The position numbers were made by a program, and so were the translations under genes. Below are positions 24,534 to 33,925 of a stretch of DNA of 64,000 nt, one piece after another. Numbering within the stretch: the stretch's first letter is position 1; every line of letters begins with the position of its first letter. Below the pieces are notes generated by a model. That model had not been told where the DNA came from. It was given only the letters and a program-made list of their open reading frames with translations, and searched no databases. This DNA is from Blastococcus sp. TML/M2B (GTDB lineage: Bacteria > Actinomycetota > Actinomycetes > Mycobacteriales > Geodermatophilaceae), in contig NZ_JAENZZ010000002.1 in the NCBI RefSeq assembly GCF_016612865.1, forward strand, positions 434,001 through 498,000, read 5' to 3'.

Positions 24534-25797
24534 GTGCCCCTGACCGTCCGGCCGATCCCCACGCTCGACGACCGCATCAACGACATCCGCATGCGCACCG
24601 CGGAGATCGTGAACGAGGACATCCTGCCGCGGGAGCGCGAGCTCTGGCGCTCCGCGCACGGCGGCGCCGTCGAGACCGAACCGTCGGTCATCGACGCGAA
24701 GGCCGCCCGCGAGGAGATCAAGCAGAAGGTCAAGAAGGCGGGCCTGTGGGCGCCGCACCTGCCCCCGGAGTACGGCGGCATGGGCCTGGATTTCCTGGCG
24801 CACGCCTACATGAACGAGGTGCTCGCCTACGCGATGGGCGCGGCCTCCCTCTTCGGCGTGGTCGCTCCCAACTCGGGCAACCAGACGATCCTGCTCAAGT
24901 ACGGCACCGAAGAACAGAAGGAGCGGTGGCTGCGCCCGCTCGTCGAAGGCGAGCTGGAGTCCGGCTTCTCGATGACCGAGCCGGAGAACCCGGGCTCCGA
25001 CCCGCGCTCGCTGACCACGACAGCGGTTCCGCGACGGCGACGAGCTCGTCCTCAACGGGCACAAGTGGTTCACCTCGAACGGTCACGCCGCCGACTTCTT
25101 CATCGTCATGACCCGCGTGGTCGAGGCCGATCACGACCCGGCGTCGGGCCGCGGCCAGATGGCGCAGCTGATCGTGCCGACCGACGCGCCCGGCGTGAAC
25201 ATCGTCCGCGGCGTGGGCATCTGGGGGCGGCCGACGTCGGACCACGTGGAGGTCCGCTACGAGGACGTGCGGGTGCCGGCGAGCAACCTGCTCGGCGCCG
25301 TCGGGCAGGGCCACCAGGCCGCCCAGGACCGGCTCGGCGCCGGCCGCGTCTTCCACTGCATGAACTCGATCGGGCAGATGTGGCGCGCTTTCGACCTCAT
25401 GGTCGAGCGGGCCACCACCCGCACCGTCCACGGGGGCCCGCTCCAGGACAAGCAGTTCGTGCAGGGCTTCATCGCCGACAGCTACATGGACATCAGCGCA
25501 GCCCGGCTGATGACCATCCAGGCCGCCGAGCGCGTCGCGCGCAACGACCGCGGAGCACGCACCGACATCTCCTCGATCAAGGTGTTCGTGCCCGCGGCGT
25601 ACTCGCGCGTCGTCGACCGGGCCATCCAGGTGTGGGGCGCGGCCGGGGTCTCCAGCGACCTCCCGCTCTCCGGTATGTACCTCGGCGCGCGCACCCTGCG
25701 TCTCGCCGACGGACCGGACGAGGTGCACAAGGTGCTGATCGCCAAGCACGTGCTCGACCGGTACGCCACGGAGGGCGGCTGGGACTTCGGGAACTGA
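24534..25797 (+). CDS. Acyl-CoA dehydrogenase, frameshifted
   Basis: Two pieces form one protein of about 420 residues. Piece 1 (24534 to about 25022) holds the N-terminal helical domain and WAPHLPPEYGGMGLDFL, then the FAD/substrate motif GFSMTEPENPGSDPRSL. Piece 2 begins in the next frame at RFRDGDELVLNGHKWFTSNG and ends with IQVWGAAGVSSDLPLSGMY and ARTLRLADGPDEVH, the C-terminal domain of the family. One extra base in ACGACAGCGG near 25021 accounts for the shift. It oxidises an acyl-CoA to the enoyl-CoA using FAD. It starts 14 bp after the synthetase and is followed by a second, smaller acyl-CoA dehydrogenase, a pairing seen in heteromeric actinobacterial enzymes. Confidence 0.87.
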
Positions 25798-25867
25798 TCC
25801 ACCCGCGCACTCCGCGCACCCCCCACGTCACTTGTCCTGACCGCACGACTTCTGAGAGGTTCACCCC

Positions 25868-26980
25868 ATGCTGATGCAGTTCGACAAGGAGCAGGAAGAG
25901 CTACGCCGGACCCTGCGCCGCTTCCTCGAGACCAGGTCCTCCTCGCAGGAGGTCCGCCGCCTCATGGAGACCGACGAGGGCTACGACGCCGGCGTCTGGA
26001 AGCAGATGGCCGAGCAGCTCGGCCTCCAGGGCCTCGCCATCCCCGAGGAGTTCGGCGGCTCCGGTTTCAGCATCCTGGAGACCGCCCTGGTCACCGAGGA
26101 GATGGGCCGCGCGCTGCTGCCCGCCCCCTACCTGGCCACCGTGATCGCGGCCAACCTGCTCCAGCTGTCGGACGACCAGCAGGCCAAGTCCGACCTGCTG
26201 CCCGGCATCGCCGAGGGCTCGACGATCGCCACTGTCGCGCTGGCCGAGGCCGACGGCAGGTGGACGGCGGAGAACCTGTCGACCACCGCCACCCGGGCCG
26301 GCGAGGGCTGGACCATCGACGGCACCAAGTCCTTCGTCCTCGACGGCACCACCGCGGGCCTGCTCCTCGTCGTCGCCCAGGCCCCCGGTGGCCCCAGCGT
26401 CTTCGCGGTCGACGCCTCGGCCTCCGGCCTGACCCGCAAGGCGCTCACCACCCTCGACATGACCCGCAAGCTGGCCGAGGTCCGCTTCTCGGGCACCCCG
26501 GCCCGCCTGGTCGGTGCCGAGGGCGACGCCGCGACGCTGGTCCCCCAGCTCATGCGCATCGCCATCGTCCTGCTCGCCACCGAACAGGTCGGCGGCGCCC
26601 AGCGCTGCCTCGAGCGCACGGTCGAGTACGTCAACCTGCGCTACCAGTTCGGCCGCCCCGTCGGCAGCTTCCAGGCCGTCAAGCACCGCTGCGCCGACAT
26701 GCTGCTCGAGGTCGAGTCCGCCCGCTCCGCGGCCTACTACGCCCTGTGGGCGCTGGCCGAGGGTGCCGAGGACGCCGAGATCTCGGTCGACCTCGCCAAG
26801 GCGTACTGCTCAGAAGCCTACTGGCTGGCCGCCTCCGACTCGATCCAGCTGCACGGTGGCATCGCGTTCACGTGGGAGCACGACGCCCACCTGTACTACC
26901 GCCGCGCCAAGTCCACGGGTCTGCTCTTCGGCACCCCGACCGAGCACTGGGACGCCGTGGCCGAGCAGCTGCTCGCCTGA
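25868..26980 (+). CDS. Acyl-CoA dehydrogenase, second paralogue
   Basis: A 370-residue protein with the acyl-CoA dehydrogenase fold (GLAIPEEFGGSGFSILETAL; LRYQFGRPVGSFQAVKHRCA; DSIQLHGGIAFTWEHDAHLY). The region that normally carries the FAD-binding TEPxAGSD loop is weak (VALAEADGRWTAENL), as in the non-flavin-dominant partner of mycobacterial FadE heterodimers. Together with the preceding gene it may form a mixed tetramer for a bulky acyl-CoA; this is inference. The ATG at 25868 follows TGAGAGG. The operon ends at the hairpin at 26998. Confidence 0.87.
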   Translation: MLMQFDKEQEELRRTLRRFLETRSSSQEVRRLMETDEGYDAGVWKQMAEQLGLQGLAIPEEFGGSGFSILETALVTEEMGRALLPAPYLATVIAANLLQLSDDQQAKSDLLPGIAEGSTIATVALAEADGRWTAENLSTTATRAGEGWTIDGTKSFVLDGTTAGLLLVVAQAPGGPSVFAVDASASGLTRKALTTLDMTRKLAEVRFSGTPARLVGAEGDAATLVPQLMRIAIVLLATEQVGGAQRCLERTVEYVNLRYQFGRPVGSFQAVKHRCADMLLEVESARSAAYYALWALAEGAEDAEISVDLAKAYCSEAYWLAASDSIQLHGGIAFTWEHDAHLYYRRAKSTGLLFGTPTEHWDAVAEQLLA

Positions 26981-26997
26981 CCTCCCGCGCACCTCGG

Positions 26998-27029
26998 CCC
27001 CCGTGCCGGCCACCCGGCCGGCACGGGGG
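26998..27029 (+). terminator. Terminator of the acyl-CoA operon
   Basis: Perfect 14-bp stem CCCCCGTGCCGGCC / GGCCGGCACGGGGG with a 4-nt loop, starting 18 bp after the second acyl-CoA dehydrogenase. Confidence 0.8.
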
Positions 27030-27093
27030 CCGTCGCACGTCCGGGGTCCGCCACCGACGGGCGGCCGCCCCCGAGAACGGCTACAACGGACTC

Positions 27094-27846
27094 ATGTGCC
27101 ATGACCACGACAGCCGCCCGCCCGCCCCACCCCGCAGCGGTGAGGTGGCAGAACGCGCCTCCCTCACCCTGACCGCCGCCGACGGCACGCAGTTCGCCGC
27201 CGCCTACGCCGCGCCGGCGGACACGCCGGGCACCGGCGTGGTCGTCCTCCCTGACATCCGCGGCCTGCACCCCTACTACGTGGCGCTGACCGAGCGCTTC
27301 GCCGAGGCCGGAGTCGCCGCCGTCGCGATCGACTGGTTCGGGCGCACCGCCGGCCTGCCCGAGGGCGGAACCCGCGGGGAGGACTTCGGCTGGCAGGAGC
27401 ACATCCCGCAGACGACGCCTGAGGGCATCGACGCCGACATCGCCGCCGCCATCGCCGCGCTGCGGGAGCGGCACGGCGCCGATCTGCCCGTGGTCACGGT
27501 CGGTTTCTGCTTCGGCGGCAGCCACTCCTGGCGGCAGTCCGGCGGCGACCTGGGTCTGGCCGGGTGCGCGGGGTTCTACGGCCGGCCCTCGATGGTCGGC
27601 GACGCCGCCGAGCGGGCCGCCCTGCCCACCGTCATGGTCATCGCCGGCGCCGACGCGGCGACGCCGGTCGAGGACCAGCTCGCCCTGGCCGGGAGGATGC
27701 GCGCCGCCGGCGCCGACGTGGACGCCCCCGTTTACGAGGGCGCGCCGCACTCCTTCTTCGACCGCGCCTTCGGAGACTGGGCCGACGCCTGCCAAGACGC
27801 CTGGCAGCACGTCCTGGCGCTCACCGACCGCGTGTCCCGGTCCTGA
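27094..27846 (+). CDS. Dienelactone hydrolase family protein
   Basis: A 250-residue alpha/beta hydrolase. The nucleophile is Cys in GFCFGGSHS, the acid Asp is in IAGADAATP and the His in APHSFFDR, which is the Cys-Asp-His triad of dienelactone hydrolases instead of the usual Ser triad. These enzymes open lactone rings, classically dienelactone in chlorocatechol breakdown; the real substrate here is unknown. The ATG at 27094 lies close to TACAAC, so a very short leader is likely. It stands alone between two terminators, next to acyl-CoA degradation genes. Confidence 0.86.
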   Translation: MCHDHDSRPPAPPRSGEVAERASLTLTAADGTQFAAAYAAPADTPGTGVVVLPDIRGLHPYYVALTERFAEAGVAAVAIDWFGRTAGLPEGGTRGEDFGWQEHIPQTTPEGIDADIAAAIAALRERHGADLPVVTVGFCFGGSHSWRQSGGDLGLAGCAGFYGRPSMVGDAAERAALPTVMVIAGADAATPVEDQLALAGRMRAAGADVDAPVYEGAPHSFFDRAFGDWADACQDAWQHVLALTDRVSRS

Positions 27847-27874
27847 CCTGGACGAACCGAGCCCGGACGCACGA

Positions 27875-27916
27875 CCGCGGCTGAGCCGACCGGGGAACCG
27901 GTCGGCTCAGCCGCGG
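27875..27916. terminator. Strong bidirectional terminator
   Basis: Perfect 19-bp stem (27875-27893 / 27898-27916) with GGAA loop, between the hydrolase and the convergent ABC-transporter operon end. Confidence 0.85.
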
Positions 27917-27931
27917 TGGGTGCTGCTGGGC

Positions 27932-28964
27932 TCAGGCGGGGGTCGACGCCATCGCCCGGTCGCCCTCGGGTGCCTGCTCCCCCACCAGCGGGAAGTGGCA
28001 GGCGACGTACTGGCCCTGGGCGACCTCGGCGCATCTGCGGCTCCTCCCCGGCGCACAGGTCCGCGGCCCGCGGGCAGCGGGTCCGGAACCGGCAGCCGCT
28101 CGGCGGATCGACCGGGGAGGGCAGCTCGCCACCCAGGCCGGCGTCGCTGTGCTTGGCGTCCGGATCCGGCTCCGGGATGGAGGCCAGCAGGGCAGCCGTG
28201 TACGGGTGCGCCGGCTGCGCGTACAGCTGGTCGGACGGTGCCACCTCGCAGATCTTGCCGAGGTACATGACAGCCACCCGGTCGCTGATGTTCTTCACGA
28301 CGGCGAGGTCGTGGGCGATGAACACCATCGTCAGGTTGTACTCGGCCTTGAGGTCCTCGAGCAGGTTGAGGATCTGCGCCTGCACGGAGACGTCGAGCGC
28401 CGACACCGGCTCGTCGCAGATGAGCACCTCGGGCCGCATGATCAGCGACCGCGCGATGGAGACGCGCTGGCACTGGCCACCGGACATCTCGTGCGGACGT
28501 CGCGAGCCGGCCCGCTCGGGGTCCAGCCCGACCTCCGCCAGCATGTCGTTGACCCGCGGGTCGTCGCTGCCCTTGCCCTCCCAGATCGACAGCCCCTCGG
28601 CCACGATGTCCTTCACCCGGCGCCGGGGGTTCAGCGACGAGATCGGGTCCTGGTAGATCATCTGCAGCTTCGTGCGGCTGCGGCGGAGCTCGTCGGCGGA
28701 CAGACCGCTGAGGTCCTTGTCGTCGAAGAGGATCTTGCCGCCGGTCGGGCGGGGAGCCTGCATGATCGCCCGCCCGGTCGTCGACTTGCCACAGCCGGAC
28801 TCACCGACCAGGCCCAGCGTCTCGCCCTTGGCGATGTCGAAGCTGATGCCCGAGACGGCGTGGACCTTCTGCCCCTTCTCCAGCGGGAACTCCACGACCA
28901 GGCCCTCGACACGCAGGACGATGTCGTCCTGGTCCCGCAGGTGCGCGGTACCACTTCCGGCCAT
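27932..28964 (-). CDS. Oligopeptide-type ABC transporter ATPase (DppF/OppF-like), frameshifted near the end
   Basis: An ABC ATPase of about 343 residues. It has Walker A GESGCGKST, Q-loop IYQDPISSLNPRRR, signature MSGGQCQRVSIARSL (Cys where Arg is usual), Walker B VLICDEPVSALD and switch His in FIAHDLAVV. The oligo_HPY tail (GCRFRTRCPRA) continues in another frame as EVAQGQYVACHFPLVGE. The break is at the CGGCGC near 28028-28032, where one extra base is present. It provides half of the ATP-hydrolysing dimer for the importer encoded upstream. Its ATG overlaps the stop of the partner ATPase by one base (TGATG). Confidence 0.9.
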
Positions 28965-30067
28965 CAGGCTGCTCCTGCCGTTGCGAGAACCGTCTCATCG
29001 AGGGGGGTGCCGGCGGCGGTGCGCCCGGCGGCCACGTTCCGCGCGAGCGCCTCCTGGCCGGCGGCCGTCCCCACCGGGAAGTGGCAGGCCGCCTCGTGCC
29101 CGGCGGCATGCGGCGCCAGCGGCGGCGTCTCCGTCAGGCACTTGTCCTGCGCGTAGTTGCACCGCGGGGCGAACGCGCACCCGGCCGGCGGGTCCACCAG
29201 GTCCGGCGGGCGCCCCGGGATGGCCTGCAGCCTGGTGTGGCTGGGCTGGTGCAGCCGCGGGATGGACCGCAACAGCCCCTCCGTGTACGGGTGCCGATGG
29301 CGGGCGAAGAGCTCCCGGGTGGGCGCCCGCTCGACGACCCGGCCCGCGTACATGACGGCGATCTCGTCCGCTCGCCCGGCGACGACACCGAGGTCGTGGG
29401 TGATGATGATCAGACCCATGTTGCGCTGGCTCTGCTGGGACTCGAGCAGGTCCAGGATCTGGCGCTGCACGGTGACGTCCAGCGCCGTCGTCGGCTCGTC
29501 GGCGACCAGCAGCTTGGGGCCGCAGGCCAGCGCGATCGCGATGGTCACGCGCTGCCGCATGCCGCCCGACAGCTGGTGGGGGTACTCCCCCAGCCGCCGC
29601 TCGGCGGCCGGGATGCCCACCGACTTGAGCAGCTCGACGGCGTGCGCCCGCGCGACCTTGCCCTTCTCACCCAGGTGGATGCCCAGGGACTCGGTGATCT
29701 GCTCGCCGATCTTGGTGACCGGGTTCAGCGAGGTCATCGGGTCCTGCAGGATCATCGCCAGCTCGGCGCCCCAGATGGTCCGCATCTCCTTGTTCTTCAT
29801 GGTCGTGAGCTCACGACCCTCGAAGCGCACGGAGCCCTCGCGGATGGTGTTCGTGCGGGGCAGCAGGTTCATGATCGACCGCGACAGCACGGTCTTCCCC
29901 GAACCGGACTCCCCCACGATGCCGAGTGTCTTGCCCCGGTCCACCCGGAGGGAGACCCCGTCCACCGCCTTGACGATGCCTCGCGGCGTGTCGAAGTAGG
30001 TGCGGAGGTCGTCCACCTCGAGCAGGGGCTCGTTCGCTCGGCCGTCCAGCGGCGGCGCGGTCGTCAC
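28964..30067 (-). CDS. Oligopeptide-type ABC transporter ATPase (DppD/OppD-like)
   Basis: A 367-residue intact ABC ATPase. It has Walker A GESGSGKTVLS, Q-loop ILQDPMTSLNP, signature LSGGMRQRVTIAIAL, Walker B LLVADEPTTALD and switch IITHDLGVV, with the oligo_HPY C-terminal domain including CAFAPRCNYAQDKC. It pairs with the downstream ATPase to power import. The GTG start at 30067 overlaps the stop of the DppC-like permease by four bases (GTGA), so the two are translationally coupled. Substrate class (peptide, nickel, opine or similar) cannot be told from the ATPase. Confidence 0.93.
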   Translation of the reverse strand: MTTAPPLDGRANEPLLEVDDLRTYFDTPRGIVKAVDGVSLRVDRGKTLGIVGESGSGKTVLSRSIMNLLPRTNTIREGSVRFEGRELTTMKNKEMRTIWGAELAMILQDPMTSLNPVTKIGEQITESLGIHLGEKGKVARAHAVELLKSVGIPAAERRLGEYPHQLSGGMRQRVTIAIALACGPKLLVADEPTTALDVTVQRQILDLLESQQSQRNMGLIIITHDLGVVAGRADEIAVMYAGRVVERAPTRELFARHRHPYTEGLLRSIPRLHQPSHTRLQAIPGRPPDLVDPPAGCAFAPRCNYAQDKCLTETPPLAPHAAGHEAACHFPVGTAAGQEALARNVAAGRTAAGTPLDETVLATAGAA

Positions 30068-31012
30068 AGGTTGCTCCCTCGGACGTCGAAGCGGCTGCGG
30101 AGCGAGTCGCCGACCAGGTTCAGCGACAGCACCGTGAGGAACATGGCGATCGAGGGGATCAGCACGACGTGCGGGGCCTCGCTGAGGTACCGCTTGCCGT
30201 CGAAGATCATGCCGCCCCAGGTGGGCGCCGGCTGCTGGACGCTGAGGCCCAGGAAGGCCAGCGTCCCTTCCAGCACGATCACCACGCCCATGGCCACCAG
30301 GCCGAACGCGGCCACCGGGAGCACGACGTTGGGCAGGATCTCGCGGGCCAGGACTCGCGAGTTCTTCGCGCCCATCGTCCGGGCCGCCCGGACGAACTCG
30401 CGCTCGGCGACGGCCAGCGTGGTCGCCCGGGCCACACGGGTGTAGATCGGGATGGACAGGAAGCCGACGATCAGGGAGATCACGACGAGGCTGCGGCCGA
30501 CGAAGGCCAGCAGGACCAGCAGCAGCACTCAGGGCCGGGAAGGCCAGGATGACGTTGATGATCGTCATGAGGACGGTCTCCAGCTTGCCGCGGAAGAAGC
30601 CCGCGACGATGCCGATGAAGCCACCGACCACCATGCCGATGGCCACCGCCGTGACGCTGATCGTCACCGAGACGCGCGCACCGTGGACCAGCCGGGCCAG
30701 GTTGTCACGGCCCAGGCCGTCGGTACCGAGCCAGTGCTCGGGACCGGGGTAGGCCAGCTTGTTGATGACGTCCGGGGTGAGCGGGTCCTTGACCGGCAGC
30801 AGGTCGGCGAAGACAGCGCAGATGAGCACCACCACCAGCCAGGCCGTGGCCAGCCAGAAGCTGATGCCGTAGCCGCGCTTCTTCCGCTTCGCCGCGGGTG
30901 CCGCGGCAGCCGCGGCACCGCCGCTGGTCTCGGCGACGAGACCGTCGCCGAGCGCCAGCTCCGAGGTGGCCCCCGGGTGCGGAGCGCCGAGATTGGGCAC
31001 AGGGGTGCTCAT
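30064..31012 (-). CDS. Oligopeptide-type ABC permease (DppC/OppC-like), frameshifted
   Basis: An inner-membrane permease of about 315 residues with a cytoplasmic Ala/Lys-rich N-terminus (PAAKRKKRGYG), the OppC_N helix (WLVVVLICAVFADLLP) and the loop WLGTDGLGRDNLARLVHGAR. The body and the EAA loop (EFVRAARTMGAKNSRVLARE, about the expected spacing) lie in another frame. One inserted base at 30529 breaks the helix between NVILAFPAL and LLLVLLAFVGRSL. The ATG at 31012 is 42 bp downstream of the DppB-like gene. It forms the channel with DppB. Confidence 0.88.
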
Positions 31013-31054
31013 GCGTCGTCCCGTTCGGTCGAGAGGTGCGCGGCGGACAGGGGG

Positions 31055-32014
31055 TCAGACTCGTGCCGCAGAGCGTCCATGCGAGATCCTCGGGTCGAGA
31101 TACGAGTACAGGATGTCGACGGTGAAGTTCACGACGACGTAGCTGATGGCGATCACCAGTGCGACGCCCTGGACCATGAGCAGGTCGCGGACGAGTACCG
31201 CCTCGAGCAGCAGGCGACCGACCCCGGGCAGCGCGAACAGCGTCTCGATGACGACCGAGCCGCCGATGATCGCCCCGACCTGCACGCCCGCGACCGTCAT
31301 CAGGGAGAACGACGACGGGCGCAGTGCGTGCCGGAAGAGGATCCGCCGGTTCGAGACGCCCTTGACGCGCGCCATCGTCACGAAGTCCTGCTGCAGCGTT
31401 GCGATCATGTCCGTGCGGAGCAGTCGGGTGTAGACCGCCATCTCCGCGATCGCGAGGGACAACGCCGGGAGCAACGCCGATCTGAGGTTCTGCACCGGGT
31501 CGTCGGTGAAGTTCACCCAGCCCGTGGCGGGCAGCACGCCCAACCACACGGCGAAGATCAGGATCAGGAAGATCGCCACCATGAAGTTCGGCACCGCGAG
31601 GAGGCCGAAGCTCGTGCTGCTGATCAGCTTGTCGGTCCGCGTGCCGGCCCGGTAGGCCGACAGCATCCCGACCGGGATGGCCACGAGCAGCGCGATGACG
31701 ATCGCGAGGATGCCGATCTCGGCGGTGACCGGCAGCCGGTCCAGGATGGCGTCGCTGACCGGCTCGTTGGTCCGGTAGGAGCGACCGAAGTCGCCGGTCA
31801 GCGCGTCACCGATCCAGTGCAGGTAGCGCACGGGGAGCGGGTCGTCGAGGCCGAGATCGGCGCGGACGGCCGCGATCGCCTCGGGCGTTGCGTTCTCCGC
31901 ACCCAGGATCTGCAGCGCCGGGTCACCGGGCAGCAGACTGGTCATGAGGAAGGTCAGCAACGACACCGCGAAGAGCGTGGCCAGCAACGACGGGAGCCTG
32001 CGGAGGACGTACAC
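31055..32014 (-). CDS. Oligopeptide-type ABC permease (DppB/OppB-like)
   Basis: A 319-residue permease with about six helices. The typical N-terminus is LRRLPSLLATLFAVSLLTFL, followed by LLPGDPALQILG, the DFGRSYRTNEPV loop and the EAA motif region DFVTMARVKGVSNRRILFRHA. It ends DILYSYLDPRI, as in OppB. The GTG at 32014 follows the SBP1 stop by only six bases, so SBP1 and the four transporter genes form one operon. It imports whatever the binding proteins deliver. Confidence 0.93.
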   Translation of the reverse strand: MYVLRRLPSLLATLFAVSLLTFLMTSLLPGDPALQILGAENATPEAIAAVRADLGLDDPLPVRYLHWIGDALTGDFGRSYRTNEPVSDAILDRLPVTAEIGILAIVIALLVAIPVGMLSAYRAGTRTDKLISSTSFGLLAVPNFMVAIFLILIFAVWLGVLPATGWVNFTDDPVQNLRSALLPALSLAIAEMAVYTRLLRTDMIATLQQDFVTMARVKGVSNRRILFRHALRPSSFSLMTVAGVQVGAIIGGSVVIETLFALPGVGRLLLEAVLVRDLLMVQGVALVIAISYVVVNFTVDILYSYLDPRISHGRSAARV

Positions 32015-32020
32015 GGGCGG

Positions 32021-33694
32021 TTACTCCACTCGCCAGACGTGGCCCCACATGGCCGTCGAGGCGTTCGCCCCGTTGCCCATGGTGCCGTCGGGGAAGGTCC
32101 AGCCGTCCAGGTTCCGGACCGACTCGTCGGTGGCCAGGACGGTGAGCGTGCCGCCGCTGAACGCGTTGGGGACGTTCTCGTTCAGGACCAGGCCGATCTC
32201 CTCGACGGCTGCCTTGCGCGCGTCGACGTCGGTCGTCGTGCGCAGGATCTCGAGCTGCTCGTCGATCTCGGGGCTCTGGAAGGCGGTCATGTTCAGCGGG
32301 CCCTCGGTGAAGGCGTCGTCGAACACGAGGTAGGGGTCACGGTCGGCACCGACGCGGGTGCAGCCGGTGTCGTAGTCGCGGGCGATCATGTCCTGGATCC
32401 AGGCGGCCTGCTCGGTCTGCTGCAGCTCGACCTCGGCACCCAGGTTGCCCCACAGCGCCTGGTAGAGCTGGGAGAGCTCGTTGAGGCTGGGGTCCGGCGG
32501 GCACTGGAAGGTGAAGGACAGCGGCGTGCCGACCGGCTTGCCGTCGGAGCGCTCCGGGTCGTTGACGTAGTCGTCGTAGAGCTCCTGGGCCTTCTCCGGG
32601 TCGAACGCCGGGTAGGCCTCGGCGACCCTCTCGGAGTACCAGGGGCTGTCCGGGCTCCAGAACTGCGTCTGCGGGGGCGTGACGCCGGAGCCACCGAGGA
32701 CCTCGATCAGGCCCTCCTGGTCGACGGCGTACACCAGCGCCTGGCGCACGCGGATGTCGTCGAACGGCGCCCGGCTGACGTTGAGCGTCAGGGCGCCGGC
32801 GTTGCTGCCCAGGTGCTCGAAGTTGTTCACGCCGTCCAGCTCGCGCGCCTTGATGACGGTACTCTGGCGCAGCGACTGCATGACGTCGATGTCACCGCTG
32901 CGGAGGCTCGACAGGCGGGTGTCCTCGTCGGGGATCGGCCGGAACGTGATCTTGTCCAGGTAGGGCTTGCCCTCCTGCCAGTAGTTCTCGTTCTTCTGCA
33001 CGACGAGGTTGGAGTCGCGCTGCCAGGAGACGAACGTGAACGGGCCGGTGCCGACCGGGTTGGCGCCGGCGTCGGGGCCGGCCGCCGCGGCGGCGGTGGG
33101 GGAGAACGGCCAGCCGGCGGCACCGACCAGGATGTCGGGGAAGGCCGCGTTGGTCTGCGCGAGCTTGTAGCTGACGGTCAGGTCGTCGACGACGTCCAGC
33201 GAGGTGACCTCGGCGAGCTGCGCGGAGAGCCGCGAGCCGGGCGCCTTGAGGTAGGTGTCGAACACAGTCTTCAGCGCCTCGGCGTTCAGCGGGGTGCCGT
33301 CGTGGAACTGCACGTCCGGGCGGAGCTTCAGCGTCCACTCGGTGAGGTCGTCGTTCGGCGTGAGCGACTCGGCGAGATAGGGCTCGACGGGACCGTCCTC
33401 GCTGCGCTGCATCAGCGGGTCGTAGATCGCGTACGCCACGTTGAGCCCGGGCTGGTTGAACGTGCCCTCGCTGGGCAGCCAGCTGTTGGTCTCGGCCTCC
33501 AGGCCGACGACGATCTCACCGCCCTCGACCGGGTCACCGGCCTCCACCGACTCGCTGACCGCACCGGCCTCGGCGTCGCCGCCCTCGTCGTCGCCACCGC
33601 CGCAGGCGGCGCTCCCGAGCAGCACTCCCACGAGCCCCACGGAAGCGACAGCCTGCTTCCACGGGCCTCGCATCGGGCGCCGATGTCCTCGCAT
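32021..33694 (-). CDS. Solute-binding lipoprotein SBP1 (SBP_bac_5), first gene of the ABC operon
   Basis: A 557-residue family-5 binding protein with a lipoprotein signal (basic n-region, hydrophobic LVGVLLGSAACGGG, lipobox Cys about residue 26), then an Asp/Glu/Gly-rich linker. The mature domain has the family signature GTGPFTFVSW and FHDGTPLNAEALKTVFD. Two Cys outside the lipobox (FQCPPDPSLNE; TGCTRVGAD) recur in all six paralogues and may form a disulfide. The C-terminus ends WGHVWRVE. The ATG at 33694 has AAGGAGA eight bases upstream. It should capture the substrate outside the membrane and hand it to the DppBC-like channel. By motif it is closest to SBP5. Confidence 0.92.
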   Translation of the reverse strand: MRGHRRPMRGPWKQAVASVGLVGVLLGSAACGGGDDEGGDAEAGAVSESVEAGDPVEGGEIVVGLEAETNSWLPSEGTFNQPGLNVAYAIYDPLMQRSEDGPVEPYLAESLTPNDDLTEWTLKLRPDVQFHDGTPLNAEALKTVFDTYLKAPGSRLSAQLAEVTSLDVVDDLTVSYKLAQTNAAFPDILVGAAGWPFSPTAAAAAGPDAGANPVGTGPFTFVSWQRDSNLVVQKNENYWQEGKPYLDKITFRPIPDEDTRLSSLRSGDIDVMQSLRQSTVIKARELDGVNNFEHLGSNAGALTLNVSRAPFDDIRVRQALVYAVDQEGLIEVLGGSGVTPPQTQFWSPDSPWYSERVAEAYPAFDPEKAQELYDDYVNDPERSDGKPVGTPLSFTFQCPPDPSLNELSQLYQALWGNLGAEVELQQTEQAAWIQDMIARDYDTGCTRVGADRDPYLVFDDAFTEGPLNMTAFQSPEIDEQLEILRTTTDVDARKAAVEEIGLVLNENVPNAFSGGTLTVLATDESVRNLDGWTFPDGTMGNGANASTAMWGHVWRVE

Positions 33695-33784
33695 CAAATT
33701 TCTCCTTGACCAGTGTCGTACCGGCACAGCGACCAGGCCGGCGAACGGCGCGTCGATGTGCGAGCGCCCACAGCGCGTGCTGGG

Positions 33785-33865
33785 AGTCTGTCCTACGGCA
33801 GTGGGCTGCGTCACTAGGCGGCTCGCCACTCTCGTCGGGTGTCGAACTATGCGATGCGCACAACG
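33785..33865 (-). promoter_or_regulatory. Conserved upstream element of SBP1
   Basis: Two blocks shared with the other five copies. The proximal block, read on the minus strand, contains GTGGCGAGCCGCCTAGTGA then CGTAGGACAGACT and ends 91 bp before the ATG. The distal block CGTTGTGCG (complement of 33857-33865) begins 163 bp before it. GGCG-AGC-CGCC is a small palindrome. Likely promoter plus activator or repressor site. Confidence 0.6.
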
Positions 33866-33874
33866 TCTCCGGGC

Positions 33875-33910
33875 GCCCGGGAGAGTGCCACCACGGGCCC
33901 CCTCCCGGGC
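33875..33910 (-). terminator. Hairpin after SBP2
   Basis: GCCCGGGAG (33875-33883) pairs with CTCCCGGGC (33902-33910), starting 16 bp past the SBP2 stop. It separates SBP2 from SBP1. The loop is longer than in the other terminators of the array. Confidence 0.6.
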
Positions 33911-33925
33911 CGCGCAGGCGCTCCG

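Noticed and set aside
30452-33709. Long plus-strand open frame opposite DppB/C and SBP1, and similar ones opposite SBP2-SBP6
   Set aside because: The product is low-complexity Val/Asp/Arg/His with no motif, and its position follows the codon structure of the lipoprotein genes on the other strand.
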